Positions 31,749 to 40,866 of a DNA stretch of 64,000 nucleotides are shown piece by piece. The stretch lies in the NCBI RefSeq assembly GCF_027587375.1, contig NZ_JAMXIC010000001.1, positions 310,001 through 374,000 on the forward strand, read 5' to 3'. This stretch comes from Arthrobacter sp. B2a2-09. Its GTDB lineage: Bacteria > Actinomycetota > Actinomycetes > Actinomycetales > Micrococcaceae. Below the pieces are notes generated by a model, which was not told where the DNA came from, did no database searches, and saw only the letters and a program-made list of their open reading frames with translations. The stretch's first letter is position 1; every line of letters starts with the position of its first letter. A program made the translations under genes and the position numbers.

Positions 31749-34481
31749 ATGGAAGCAAAGTTGCAGGGTCGGGACGTCCAGGTTGAGGGGCTAGATGCCT
31801 TCCTTAACGAATCTGGAAGGGACTCCCTCCTCGTCGTCAGTGGAGATCCCGGAGTCGGAAAATCGGCCCTGCTTGAATTCATCGGCGATCGAGCCTCGCT
31901 GAACGGCACTCGAGTGCTTCGCGCGCGGGCCCTCGAGTTTGAAGCAGAACTTCCGTACAGCACTGTCAATCAGCTGTTGCTCCCTTTGATCGACTCTCTC
32001 GCCCAGCTCGCCCCGGACCACCAGAAAGCGATCGGCATCATTTGCGGCCTTCGGACCGGGGCGATGCCTGGCCTCCTGGTTGCGGGTGCCGCGGTGCTTT
32101 CCCTCCTGCAAATGACCGCCGCAAAATCGCACTCCCTGCTCTTGATGGTGGATGACTCTCCGTGGATGGACCTGCTTTCCGCCATGACTTTGACCTACCT
32201 TGGCCGCCGTCTCCGCGACGCATCGGCCAAGATCCTTGTGGCAGCACGACTGGACGAGGACAGGGTCTTCGTCCGCAGTGGCTTTCCAGCTCTTCTTGTT
32301 CCTCCGCTAAACGACGATGCCGCGGACGCTCTGCTCGTCGATCGCTTTCCGGCTCTGTCCGCAAGCGTTCGACGGCGGATCCAAGGTGAAGCGCTTGGCA
32401 ATCCACTCGGACTCCTGGAGCTCCCCGCAGCTCTCAAATACCCCAGTGCGCAGCCGTTGCCCAGCATGTTGCCGCTCACGAACCGGCTGAAATCTCTTTA
32501 CGAAGACCGGCTGTCGGCGCTGCCTCTACACACGCGTGAAATGTTGCTCTTCGTGGTCCTCGCCGGAGCCGAGAACAGGATGACCATCGAAAGATGCATT
32601 CCGACGAGTGCTGGCCACAAAGACTTCTCCCCCGCGGAGCGCGCAGGCGTAGTGCATTTCAACTCCCGTTCCGGGCGTTGGGAATTTCGTCACCCGCTGA
32701 TTCGCTCGGCCGTGTTCGAGCGGTCGACGGACGAGGAGCGCAGGCGCGTGCACGCAATACTCGCCGAGGCCTTCGCGGACGAACCTGAACGGCGGGCCTG
32801 GCACCTCGGCCAAGCGGCAACGGGCCCCGATGAGGAAGTTGCGGCGCTTCTCGAGAACGTGTCCCAGCGGTTCATCGAAATTGGCGACGGCACGCGAGCA
32901 ACAGCTGCAATGCTAAAGGCTGCGGAATTGACTCCTTCCGTCAGCGACCGTGAGCGCCGAGTGGCACGCGCGGCATACCTTGGATCTTCGATTGCCGGGG
33001 CAATCGGTGAAAGTCCAGCTCTGCTCGCCGAATCGCTTCGAAACCAATCGCATCCACCACAGCTGGCGACCGTCATTGCTGTGACGTACAACTTGCTCAA
33101 CAGCGAAGGGGACGTTGCAACCGCACGCAGACTCTTGCTTGCCGCTCTATCAGCAGGAACTTCAGCGCCGGATGCGGACGGCCGTGATTATGTCGAAGCT
33201 CTATACACGCTCGTTCTAGTCGGCTTTTTCGGGGGCAATGGCGACTTCTGGCAATCTCTCTTGGCTCAGGAGTCACCCGAAGGCAGTCTGCCCGAAGTAC
33301 TCCGGTTTCAGATCGAACTCTTCGTTGATGCCGCTCACGCGGAGGGAGCAGTCATCGAGCGTTTTCGTCGCGCGACAGATCGTCTTCGATTCGTTACCGA
33401 TCCGCTGCACATAGTGCGTTTCGCCACCGCTGGAGCCTACATCGATTCCCTTGGAGGCATGCGCGATGCCCTCTGGCGAGTTGTCGAAGACGGGCGCAGA
33501 GGGGAAGCAATCACCCCCGCCATTCAGGCGCTCTTTCTGCTCGCCAATGACGACTATTTCACCGGCAGCTGGGACGCGCTGGAGTTGGCGGTCCAAGAAG
33601 GTATGGATCTCTCGATAGAACACGGGTATGCGCTGACCGCTGCACCGGCCAGGTTCCTGTTGGCGCTGGTTCAGGCGGCTCGTGGAGAGGAAACGCTCGC
33701 TCACAGCACGGCCGAAGACTTACTCATCTGGGCGGCGCCCCGGCGACTTGTCGCCCTCGCGAATTACTCGTCGCACATCCGGTGCCTCACGGCTTTGCCG
33801 GCCGGCCGATTCGAAGAAGCCTTCACTCACGCGGCGACGATCAGCCCGCCAGGCATTCTTCCGGCGTACATCCCACACGCCATTTGGTCGGCTTTCGACC
33901 TCATTGAAGCAGGCGCGCGATCGGGCCGCAGGACCCAGGCGCTCATGCACCTGCGGGTCATGGAAAGCACGGAACTCGCTGGCCACTCCTCGCGGTTGGG
34001 TGCCCTCGTCTTGGCCGCCCACGGGTTACTGGACGAAGGCCCGGAGTGGAAGGAAAAGTTCGAGTCTGCTCTTGCCATCCCCGACGGGGAGCGCTGGCGG
34101 TTCGATCGCGCACGGATCCGGCTGCTGTTCGGAGAGCAGCTTCGACGTAGGCGGGAACGCACCGCCGCCAAGATGCAACTCGGCGAAGCGAAGAAGATGT
34201 TTCTACAGCTAGGTGCCAATGCGTGGGCCCTGCGCGCCGACCGGGAACTTCGCACACTTGGCGCACCTGGGGTGCGCTCCTCCGCGCTAACCCCGCAGGA
34301 ATCTGCAGTTGCTGACCTCGCGGCGACGGGACTCTCAAACAAACAAATCGCCGAATCGCTCTTCCTGTCGCCGCGAACCGTTTCCACTCATCTTTCGCAT
34401 ACCTTCTCAAAACTCGGGATCTCGACGCGTGCCGGCTTGCGTGACGCCCTCTCGGCCGAGCCGAGCAATCTACGTCCTTGA
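31749..34481 (+). CDS. LuxR family regulator with AAA ATPase domain (LAL type)
   Basis: About 910 residues. Start ATG 31749 has GGAG about ten bases upstream; a GTG at 31719 is in frame. Walker A G-D-P-G-V-G-K-S spans residues 32-39, followed by a STAND-type ATPase region (L-L-L-M-V-D-D-S-P-W-M-D), a long helical-repeat middle and a C-terminal LuxR helix-turn-helix (L-T-P-Q-E-S-A-V-A-D-L-A, then S-N-K-Q-I-A-E-S-L-F-L-S-P-R-T-V-S-T-H). These large regulators are ATP-dependent, ligand-gated activators. The next gene, an alpha/beta hydrolase 78 bases on, is the likeliest target. Confidence 0.9.
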   Translation: MEAKLQGRDVQVEGLDAFLNESGRDSLLVVSGDPGVGKSALLEFIGDRASLNGTRVLRARALEFEAELPYSTVNQLLLPLIDSLAQLAPDHQKAIGIICGLRTGAMPGLLVAGAAVLSLLQMTAAKSHSLLLMVDDSPWMDLLSAMTLTYLGRRLRDASAKILVAARLDEDRVFVRSGFPALLVPPLNDDAADALLVDRFPALSASVRRRIQGEALGNPLGLLELPAALKYPSAQPLPSMLPLTNRLKSLYEDRLSALPLHTREMLLFVVLAGAENRMTIERCIPTSAGHKDFSPAERAGVVHFNSRSGRWEFRHPLIRSAVFERSTDEERRRVHAILAEAFADEPERRAWHLGQAATGPDEEVAALLENVSQRFIEIGDGTRATAAMLKAAELTPSVSDRERRVARAAYLGSSIAGAIGESPALLAESLRNQSHPPQLATVIAVTYNLLNSEGDVATARRLLLAALSAGTSAPDADGRDYVEALYTLVLVGFFGGNGDFWQSLLAQESPEGSLPEVLRFQIELFVDAAHAEGAVIERFRRATDRLRFVTDPLHIVRFATAGAYIDSLGGMRDALWRVVEDGRRGEAITPAIQALFLLANDDYFTGSWDALELAVQEGMDLSIEHGYALTAAPARFLLALVQAARGEETLAHSTAEDLLIWAAPRRLVALANYSSHIRCLTALPAGRFEEAFTHAATISPPGILPAYIPHAIWSAFDLIEAGARSGRRTQALMHLRVMESTELAGHSSRLGALVLAAHGLLDEGPEWKEKFESALAIPDGERWRFDRARIRLLFGEQLRRRRERTAAKMQLGEAKKMFLQLGANAWALRADRELRTLGAPGVRSSALTPQESAVADLAATGLSNKQIAESLFLSPRTVSTHLSHTFSKLGISTRAGLRDALSAEPSNLRP

Positions 34482-34559
34482 ATGTACGTCAATTGACGGA
34501 TTACCACGCGCAACCGGAAGTCTAGCGTTGCTCCTGTCCAACACTGTTAGGAGCAAAGC

Positions 34560-35243
34560 ATGAAACCAACGATCGTTCTCGTTCACGGTGGATTCGTCGA
34601 CGGATCAGGCTGGCGGGGTGTGTACGACGAGCTGAGCGCAGATGGCTTCGACGTGTGCGTCGTGCAGAACCCCACAAAGTCCCTCGCTGACGACACGTCA
34701 ACCACCCGGCAAGTGATTGACAAAGCGAATGGGCCTGTCGTTCTAGTAGGTCATTCGTACGGCGGAGCCGTCGTCACCGAAGCGGGCAATCACGAAAAGG
34801 TATCGGCGCTCGTCTACATCACGGCGTTCGCGCCGGACCAGGGTGAGTCCGTGAACTCTTTGCTTGAGACATTCCCCGCTGACGGCCCCCAGCCACCCAT
34901 CCTGCCTCCCGTCGACGGATTCCTCCTTCTCGACCGCGATAAGTTCCATGAGTCCTTCGCTGGCGACGTCACCCCTGAGCAAGCGGCATTCTTGGCCGAC
35001 TCGCAAGTCCCGTGGGGCCTGGAAGCGCTCGGCGGAGTCATTTCCTCAGCCGCCTGGCGGGTGAAGCCCAGCTGGTACCTACACGTCACCGAGGACAAAA
35101 TGATCCCGCCGGTGGCGCAGGCCAGCATGGCAGAGCGGATAGGCGCAACGGTCAGCGAGACTCCGGGAAGCCACGCCGTCTATGTGTCGCGGCCGAAGGT
35201 GGTCGCCGACGTGATCAGGAAAGCTGCTTCCTCGGTCGGCTGA
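34560..35243 (+). CDS. Alpha/beta-fold hydrolase
   Basis: 227 residues. The nucleophile S66 sits in G-H-S-Y-G-G, the oxyanion H-G-G-F near residue 10, and the C-terminal histidine in G-S-H-A-V-Y. The layout (V-L-V-H-G-G-F-V-D-G-S-G-W at the start) matches the small esterase-like group common beside regulators in actinobacteria. ATG 34560 has AGGAG about seven bases upstream. Natural substrate unknown; control by the LAL regulator upstream is inferred from position. Confidence 0.85.
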   Translation: MKPTIVLVHGGFVDGSGWRGVYDELSADGFDVCVVQNPTKSLADDTSTTRQVIDKANGPVVLVGHSYGGAVVTEAGNHEKVSALVYITAFAPDQGESVNSLLETFPADGPQPPILPPVDGFLLLDRDKFHESFAGDVTPEQAAFLADSQVPWGLEALGGVISSAAWRVKPSWYLHVTEDKMIPPVAQASMAERIGATVSETPGSHAVYVSRPKVVADVIRKAASSVG

Positions 35244-35270
35244 GCTGGACCAGGCGCAGAGCCGAACCAA

Positions 35271-35308
35271 GCACCGCCACCGGCCTCTTGTGCGCCGCGT
35301 GGCGGTGC
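35271..35308. terminator. Hairpin after the alpha/beta hydrolase
   Basis: Ten-base arms GCACCGCCAC / GTGGCGGTGC, 28 bases after the stop, without a T-run. Confidence 0.5.
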
Positions 35309-35345
35309 GACCGTTCGCGCCACGCATTAAGGTTCCGTTAAGAAC

Positions 35346-35363
35346 ATTCACAAATTTGTGAAT
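35346..35363. promoter_or_regulatory. 18-bp perfect palindrome upstream of ABC exporter
   Basis: ATTCACAAATTTGTGAAT lies 19 bases before the ATPase start, in the promoter/leader zone. The form suits a dimeric TetR-, PadR- or MarR-type repressor. No such regulator gene is adjacent, so the protein must be encoded elsewhere. Confidence 0.6.
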
Positions 35364-35382
35364 CGAGCGTAGCGGGCGAAAT

Positions 35383-36369
35383 ATGAACACAGTAATTGAG
35401 GCCCATGGTCTTGAGAAACGCTATGGACGGGTTCGCGCACTCGACGGACTCGACCTCTCTGTCGACGCCGGGGAGGTGCATGGATTCCTTGGCCCAAACG
35501 GTGCTGGCAAGTCCACCACCATCCTGGTGTTGCTTGGTCTTGCCCGGGCCAGCGGCGGCAACGCGACAGTCTTTGGTCAGGACCCGTGGAACGACGCGGT
35601 GGAACTGCACAAGCGCATTGCGTACGTGCCGGGCGATGTCAGCCTGTGGCCCAACCTCTCCGGTGGCGAGGCGATCGACCTGCTCAGCCGCTTGCGCGGT
35701 GGCACCGACGATAAAGCGGCATACGCCGAGCGCAAGGCCCGGCTGATTGAAGTCTTCCAGTTGGACCCGTCCAAGAAGGGCCGGTCCTATTCGAAAGGCA
35801 ATCGCCAGAAAGTAGCCTTGGTAGCCGCATTTGCGTCGCCGGCCGACGTGTACATCCTCGATGAACCCACCAGCGGACTCGATCCGCTCATGGAAGGCGT
35901 CTTCAACCAGGAGATCAGGCGAGCGGCTTCGCTGGGCAGCACGATACTTCTCTCCAGCCATATCCTTTCCGAAGTCGAGCAACTCTGCGACCGGGTGACC
36001 ATCATCCGCGCCGGCAAGACGGTGGAAACCGGAACCCTCGCCGAGCTACGCCACCTGACTCGAACCGAGGTGTCCTTCGCACGCAACGGGCTGACGGAGG
36101 CCGACATTGCCCGCATTCCATCCGTCCATGACCTAGCCCTTGTCAACGGTCGTGCCCGCTTCACAGTGGACAGTGACAAGATTTCGTCCCTGCTGCCCGC
36201 GCTTACGGAACTCGACGTCAAAGGCCTGAGGGTCGCTCCGCCGTCGCTCGAGGAACTGTTCCTACGGCACTACGGCGACGAGCTCAATCCGGCTGAAGCA
36301 TCGCTCGCACGGAGTCCCTCACGCAAGGCCCGACGTCGGGAAGCAGCCAAGGTGGCGAGCTTGCGATGA
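35383..36369 (+). CDS. ABC exporter ATP-binding subunit
   Basis: 328 residues: a single ATPase domain with Walker A G-P-N-G-A-G-K-S-T (near residue 40), a degenerate signature Y-S-K-G-N-R-Q-K, Walker B V-Y-I-L-D-E-P-T-S-G-L-D, and a C-terminal extension found in drug- and antibiotic-exporting ATPases. It overlaps the permease gene by ATGA. The permease resembles tetronasin/multidrug exporters. The ribosome site is weak; a palindromic operator stands just upstream. Confidence 0.9.
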   Translation: MNTVIEAHGLEKRYGRVRALDGLDLSVDAGEVHGFLGPNGAGKSTTILVLLGLARASGGNATVFGQDPWNDAVELHKRIAYVPGDVSLWPNLSGGEAIDLLSRLRGGTDDKAAYAERKARLIEVFQLDPSKKGRSYSKGNRQKVALVAAFASPADVYILDEPTSGLDPLMEGVFNQEIRRAASLGSTILLSSHILSEVEQLCDRVTIIRAGKTVETGTLAELRHLTRTEVSFARNGLTEADIARIPSVHDLALVNGRARFTVDSDKISSLLPALTELDVKGLRVAPPSLEELFLRHYGDELNPAEASLARSPSRKARRREAAKVASLR

Positions 36370-37988
36370 ACACTTTGGTCACGTTGCTCCTTCAGCGAAT
36401 ACGGCGCGACCGCTTGCAGTTGCTGATCTGGATTTTCGGCATAGCGCTGCTGGCTCTCTTCTCTGTCTCCGCGGTGGAAAAGACGTACGGCGACCCCGCG
36501 GGACGCCAGAATATCCTGCAACTCGCCGTCGCCAACCCGAGCATCCTGATGCTTCGAGGAACACCTGAGGGAGGCGGACTTGATCAATTCGTCTTCTTCG
36601 AAATCTTCACGTTCATCGCGGTGCTCGCCGGCCTCATGAACACTTTCCTGTCGGTGCGGCACTCGCGGGCCGAGGAGGAGTCCGGAAGGGCCGAACTCCT
36701 CGCCGCGACTCCGGCCGGCCGAACCTTGCCTACCGTGGCCACGATCGTATTCGGCGCTCTCGTCAACGTTGTCAACGGGCTCTTCGTGGCGCTCGCCTTC
36801 ATTGCCGGTGGACTGGACGCCAAGGGGTCGTTCGTCGCTGGCTGCGCGACGGCCGCCGTCGGACTCACCTTCCTCGCCGTCGGACTATTCGCCGCCCAAC
36901 TCATGCGCACCTCCCGCGGCGCGAACGGCGTGGCCGCGGCTGCGGTCACAGCCGCATACGTCATCCGTGGCATCGGCGACGCCCTCGGCACCCCTTCCGC
37001 CGACCACCTCCATATGACGGTGGCATGGTGGAGCTGGATCTCGCCAATCGGCTGGGGCCAGCAAACGCTCGCCTATGACGCGAACACTCTTACTCCCCTG
37101 CTGCTCAACCTGGCGCTCACTGCCGCATTTCTCTCGCTGGTCTTCGTACTTCAGGCACAACGCGACAGTGGTGCCAGCTTGCTCGCGGGCCGCCTCGGCC
37201 GCGTGGCTGCCCGTAACTCCCTGTCCAGTTCACTCGGTCTCGCATGGCGACTGCAATGGCCCACGGTTGTTGGTTGGTGCGTTGGCAGCGCATTCGGAGG
37301 CCTGCTCACGGGCAGCCTTGCTCATGCGGTCGCCGGCGCGGCAACGGCAGACCCGACGGTGGAGAAGGTCATGGAAGGCCTCATTCCAGGAGGCACAGGC
37401 TCGTTGGTCCAGCTCTTTATCTCTGCGATTTTCGTGATGGTCGGGGTGCTTGCGGCCGCCTGCGCAACCCAGGTCATCATCAGGATGCGTCAGGAAGAGG
37501 TTGCGGGAACAGCTGAGCAAGTGCTCGCTACGCGAGTATCACGAGCCAGGTGGCTGATTGGCTATCTGACAGTGGGCACCGTTTCCATCGTGCTGGTGCT
37601 TCTCAGCGGCGCGGCTGCCTCGGGGCTCAGCGCCGTCGCCGTCGGCGATACCTCTGCGCGCATCGGCGACTCCTTCGCTGCGGCCGCCGCGCAGCTACCC
37701 GCGGCACTGCTTTACCTCAGCGTGCTCGCACTGGTGTTCGTCGCACTGCCTGGGTGGACGGTTGGCCTGGGTTGGACCTTGCTGGGCCTCGGAACAGTAT
37801 TTGGGCTATTCGGCGGGCTCGTGGGAATGCCGGAATGGATCCGCGACATATCGCCGTTCACCCACTCTCCCGTGCCGATCGGCACGTCCACGGACTGGAG
37901 CGGAGGGGTCTGGATGCTGTGCATCGCGGTGGTGGTCGCCATTTTGGCGACAGTGGGCATGAAACGGCGCGAACTGAACACGGCTTAG
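36366..37988 (+). CDS. ABC exporter permease (tetronasin/multidrug type)
   Basis: 540 residues with about twelve membrane segments, two homologous halves of six. It begins L-L-L-Q-R-I-R-R-D-R and has E-E-E-S-G-R-A-E-L-L-A-A-T-P-A-G-R near residue 105, a coupling-helix motif typical of tetronasin-like permeases; the second half repeats it as R-Q-E-E-V-A-G-T-A-E-Q-V-L. Coupled to the ATPase by a 4-base overlap. Substrate unknown, export of a lipophilic drug is likely. Confidence 0.88.
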   Translation: MNTLVTLLLQRIRRDRLQLLIWIFGIALLALFSVSAVEKTYGDPAGRQNILQLAVANPSILMLRGTPEGGGLDQFVFFEIFTFIAVLAGLMNTFLSVRHSRAEEESGRAELLAATPAGRTLPTVATIVFGALVNVVNGLFVALAFIAGGLDAKGSFVAGCATAAVGLTFLAVGLFAAQLMRTSRGANGVAAAAVTAAYVIRGIGDALGTPSADHLHMTVAWWSWISPIGWGQQTLAYDANTLTPLLLNLALTAAFLSLVFVLQAQRDSGASLLAGRLGRVAARNSLSSSLGLAWRLQWPTVVGWCVGSAFGGLLTGSLAHAVAGAATADPTVEKVMEGLIPGGTGSLVQLFISAIFVMVGVLAAACATQVIIRMRQEEVAGTAEQVLATRVSRARWLIGYLTVGTVSIVLVLLSGAAASGLSAVAVGDTSARIGDSFAAAAAQLPAALLYLSVLALVFVALPGWTVGLGWTLLGLGTVFGLFGGLVGMPEWIRDISPFTHSPVPIGTSTDWSGGVWMLCIAVVVAILATVGMKRRELNTA

Positions 37989-38044
37989 CGCTGAGGACGA
38001 AATGGCGAGTTTCTACAGATTCCTGGACGCACGGCTTCCCGAAC

Positions 38045-40846
38045 TCATGACCGAATGGGAGAAGCGTCGCGATGATCAGAAACGGAGCCTTCAAAACCGG
38101 CGGTGAACAGCTGGCGGAGTTCGCGGCGAGAGCGGAGATCAAGTTTGGCCAGAACATTCCGAATATGAAAGTTCACGGTAGCGGGCGAAACAAATAGCTG
38201 CGCGGCGATTTCCTTATTGGTCATGCCTCGTGCGGCAAAGAAGGCGATTTCCCGTTCCCGTCCAGTCAGTGACTCGAATGCCTGTAGGTATGGATTGCCG
38301 GGCCTGTCGCTCAGCTCGTCGAGCAACTTCATCGCGCGGCTGAGGTACGGCGCCGCACCGAGTGCGAGGAAGATCCGCACCGCGCCCCTCAGGGCGGTGG
38401 CACCGGCTTTCGTGTTTCCCGCCGAGACGAGCAGCCGGCCAAGATCGAGGTGGGCAATGCCCTGCGACAGAGGGAAGCGTGATTCCTTCGCCGCGAGCCG
38501 ATAGAACCTGGCCGCCTCGCTGAAAAGTCCATACGCTTCGCTGACCCTGCCTTCCAACCAGTCAAGGGAGCCATACACCGGCCACCATCCGCGACCGCTC
38601 ATTTCCTTGCAAGCTTGCAACAACCTGTCCGCTTCCTCCGCACGACCTAATCCAGCCAAGGCGTCAATCCTGTAGCTGTGCATCGACGGCGTGGCCGAGG
38701 TGATCGCTTCGGATGCTTCAAGCTGCTGTTGCCATTCAGCCAAGGAACGGGCGCGTTCGACCCTTGCAAGGCCACTGAGTTCGACTCCAAAGGTGTCGTA
38801 TTCACTGATCCGGACTTCTTCCGCGCGGCGCAACGCAGCTTCGTATGATTCCGAACGGCCCTGTACTGCCTCGAGGACCGCGGACATCGAGAAAACGAGG
38901 GGGCGGGAGGAGACGTCGCTGACATCCAAAGAAAGCAATTGTGCCGTGCGGACCACAGTCAACATTTCCTGCACCCTTCCCAGCAGGAAATAGCAGTATG
39001 CAAGCACGACCCTGGTGTGCCCGATTGCCAGGCCCACCCCGGTGGAAGCGGAGACCTCCATGGCTCGCTCCAGATCTGCCGTGGCCGCCTCGATGCCACC
39101 AGTCACGCTGAGGAAGCCCGCTCGGCAGGTCAGTGCGTCGGCAAGTGCAGGACTGTCGTTCGCGCCGGCTATCCGTGCACTGAGCGAGGCGAAGGCTTTG
39201 GAGATCAGCTCGGGATCCTGGGTGCCGCTGGCGCCGATGAGATTGAATCCGTCGAATTGCAGGGCCAGATCCGTTCCCGAGGGCAGGTGCCGAAGCCGGG
39301 GGTCCTGGACTGCCCCATTGGACTGGCTCAGCTGCTCCAGGTATCGGTGCGCCTGGGCGACAGCGACGGCGGTGGAGGACTTATCGTCGGAGACCATCCG
39401 TGAGACGACTATCGCCAACGAAATGTGGGCCCGCAGCAGGGCTTCGTCAGGGTGGTTCAGTTCTTTCGCGATCAGCTCTTCGGCAAATTGGCCGACACGG
39501 TCCAGGTCCGGCCTCATTTGAAGCAACTGCAAAAGCGCGAAGTCCCGCACCACGCCGGGTCGCATGGATTGCACTTGAGGCAGAAGGTCCATCACTTCGG
39601 CAATGGAATAGTGGACGGACGCAACAAGACAGGCTTCGATGATGCAGTCGTCCCGGCGGCTTCCGCTGAACCTGTCCATCGCAGAGCGTAGGTATTGCAA
39701 CGCGAGTTCCGGCTGGCCATCGGCCAATGCTTGATCGACGCCGGAGGCCACTTCAGCGTAAAGTCCGGCCGTCCCTGGCTCCTGCACATGCAATCGATGC
39801 TGCAAGGCAAGTCTCGGATCATCGACTTCGCCTGCAATTGCGCGATGGATGGAAGACAAGCGGTGGCTCTGGAGGTTGTCCCGCACCCCGACAGCGAGCA
39901 GATCATGAAACGGGCGCAATTGCACGGTTTGCCCGAGCCGCGTGCCCCGGACAAGCCCGCTCGCCAGTGCCGCCGCGACATCCGTTGGTTCATTCAAAGC
40001 GTCGCCAATCCGCTGCACGCGTTCTTGTTCAATCGGGTCGCGGCTGACACACACAAACTCGACGACGGATCGGGCAGGTCCAAGCTCCAATGCGTTGAGC
40101 ATGGCGGCAAAGGGATTGTTTCCTGGGGCGATGTACGGCACCGCATCGGGCCAGGGGTTCTGGGCGGAATGTTCGGGCCGGGCGGCATGCTCCATTGCGG
40201 CGTTGATCAACAAGGGAGTACCTCCGGTGCTCCCTCGAAGCCGTTCCGCCGCACGCGCCGACATCGTTCGATCCCAGACGCGCGCCACGTAGTCCTGGAC
40301 CTGTTCAGGACTCAGTGGTTCCAAGGTGATCCGTTTGATGAAGCGCCAGGACAGGTCATCACCCACCATCTGATCGATGGCGGCGGTACCGGCTCCTGCA
40401 ACACCTGCCAAGACCACTGTGATCCTGTCGTCCGCGAGTCTCTGCAGCACGAAACGCAGGGCCTTGGCGGAGCGTTCATCTATCCATTGGGCATTGTCTA
40501 TGACAATGCAACTAATGTTCTTGGGCCGTGAAGCTAGCGCAGACAATAATTGGCGGGCGGCAATGACGGGATCCGAGAGGGGTTCGACCTCACGACGGCC
40601 TAAAGCTACCAGGAGCTTGTCAACAAAGGAGAGCGGAAGTGTACTTTCAAAAGTGTCCGCACTGCACGCCACCACGTTTGACCGCCTCAGAGCGTCCATG
40701 AGCTGAAAGCACCACGTCGTTTTTCCGATCCCCTGAATCCCGGTGAGCACAACAATCCCGCCGCGGTACTGGCGTGTGCGTTTCAGTACAGCGGCGGGAG
40801 TGTCATCGTTTGATAGTGCGGGATGTACGACCGTGCGAGACGTCAT
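38045..40846 (-). CDS. LuxR family regulator with AAA ATPase domain (LAL type)
   Basis: 933 residues: Walker A G-I-Q-G-I-G-K-T (36-43), Walker B-like I-S-C-I-V-I-D-N-A-Q, a long helical middle, and a C-terminal LuxR domain (L-T-G-R-E-R-E-I-A-F-F-A-A-R-G-M, then V-S-P-A-T-V-N-F-H-I). Starts only 20 bases behind the LAxTG surface-protein gene on the same strand, so the two may share a transcript and the regulator may control cell-surface genes. Second giant LAL protein within 10 kb. Confidence 0.9.
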   Translation of the reverse strand: MTSRTVVHPALSNDDTPAAVLKRTRQYRGGIVVLTGIQGIGKTTWCFQLMDALRRSNVVACSADTFESTLPLSFVDKLLVALGRREVEPLSDPVIAARQLLSALASRPKNISCIVIDNAQWIDERSAKALRFVLQRLADDRITVVLAGVAGAGTAAIDQMVGDDLSWRFIKRITLEPLSPEQVQDYVARVWDRTMSARAAERLRGSTGGTPLLINAAMEHAARPEHSAQNPWPDAVPYIAPGNNPFAAMLNALELGPARSVVEFVCVSRDPIEQERVQRIGDALNEPTDVAAALASGLVRGTRLGQTVQLRPFHDLLAVGVRDNLQSHRLSSIHRAIAGEVDDPRLALQHRLHVQEPGTAGLYAEVASGVDQALADGQPELALQYLRSAMDRFSGSRRDDCIIEACLVASVHYSIAEVMDLLPQVQSMRPGVVRDFALLQLLQMRPDLDRVGQFAEELIAKELNHPDEALLRAHISLAIVVSRMVSDDKSSTAVAVAQAHRYLEQLSQSNGAVQDPRLRHLPSGTDLALQFDGFNLIGASGTQDPELISKAFASLSARIAGANDSPALADALTCRAGFLSVTGGIEAATADLERAMEVSASTGVGLAIGHTRVVLAYCYFLLGRVQEMLTVVRTAQLLSLDVSDVSSRPLVFSMSAVLEAVQGRSESYEAALRRAEEVRISEYDTFGVELSGLARVERARSLAEWQQQLEASEAITSATPSMHSYRIDALAGLGRAEEADRLLQACKEMSGRGWWPVYGSLDWLEGRVSEAYGLFSEAARFYRLAAKESRFPLSQGIAHLDLGRLLVSAGNTKAGATALRGAVRIFLALGAAPYLSRAMKLLDELSDRPGNPYLQAFESLTGREREIAFFAARGMTNKEIAAQLFVSPATVNFHIRNVLAKLDLRSRRELRQLFTAGFEGSVSDHRDASPIRS

Positions 40847-40866
40847 GCCGCCATATTATGGGCAGA

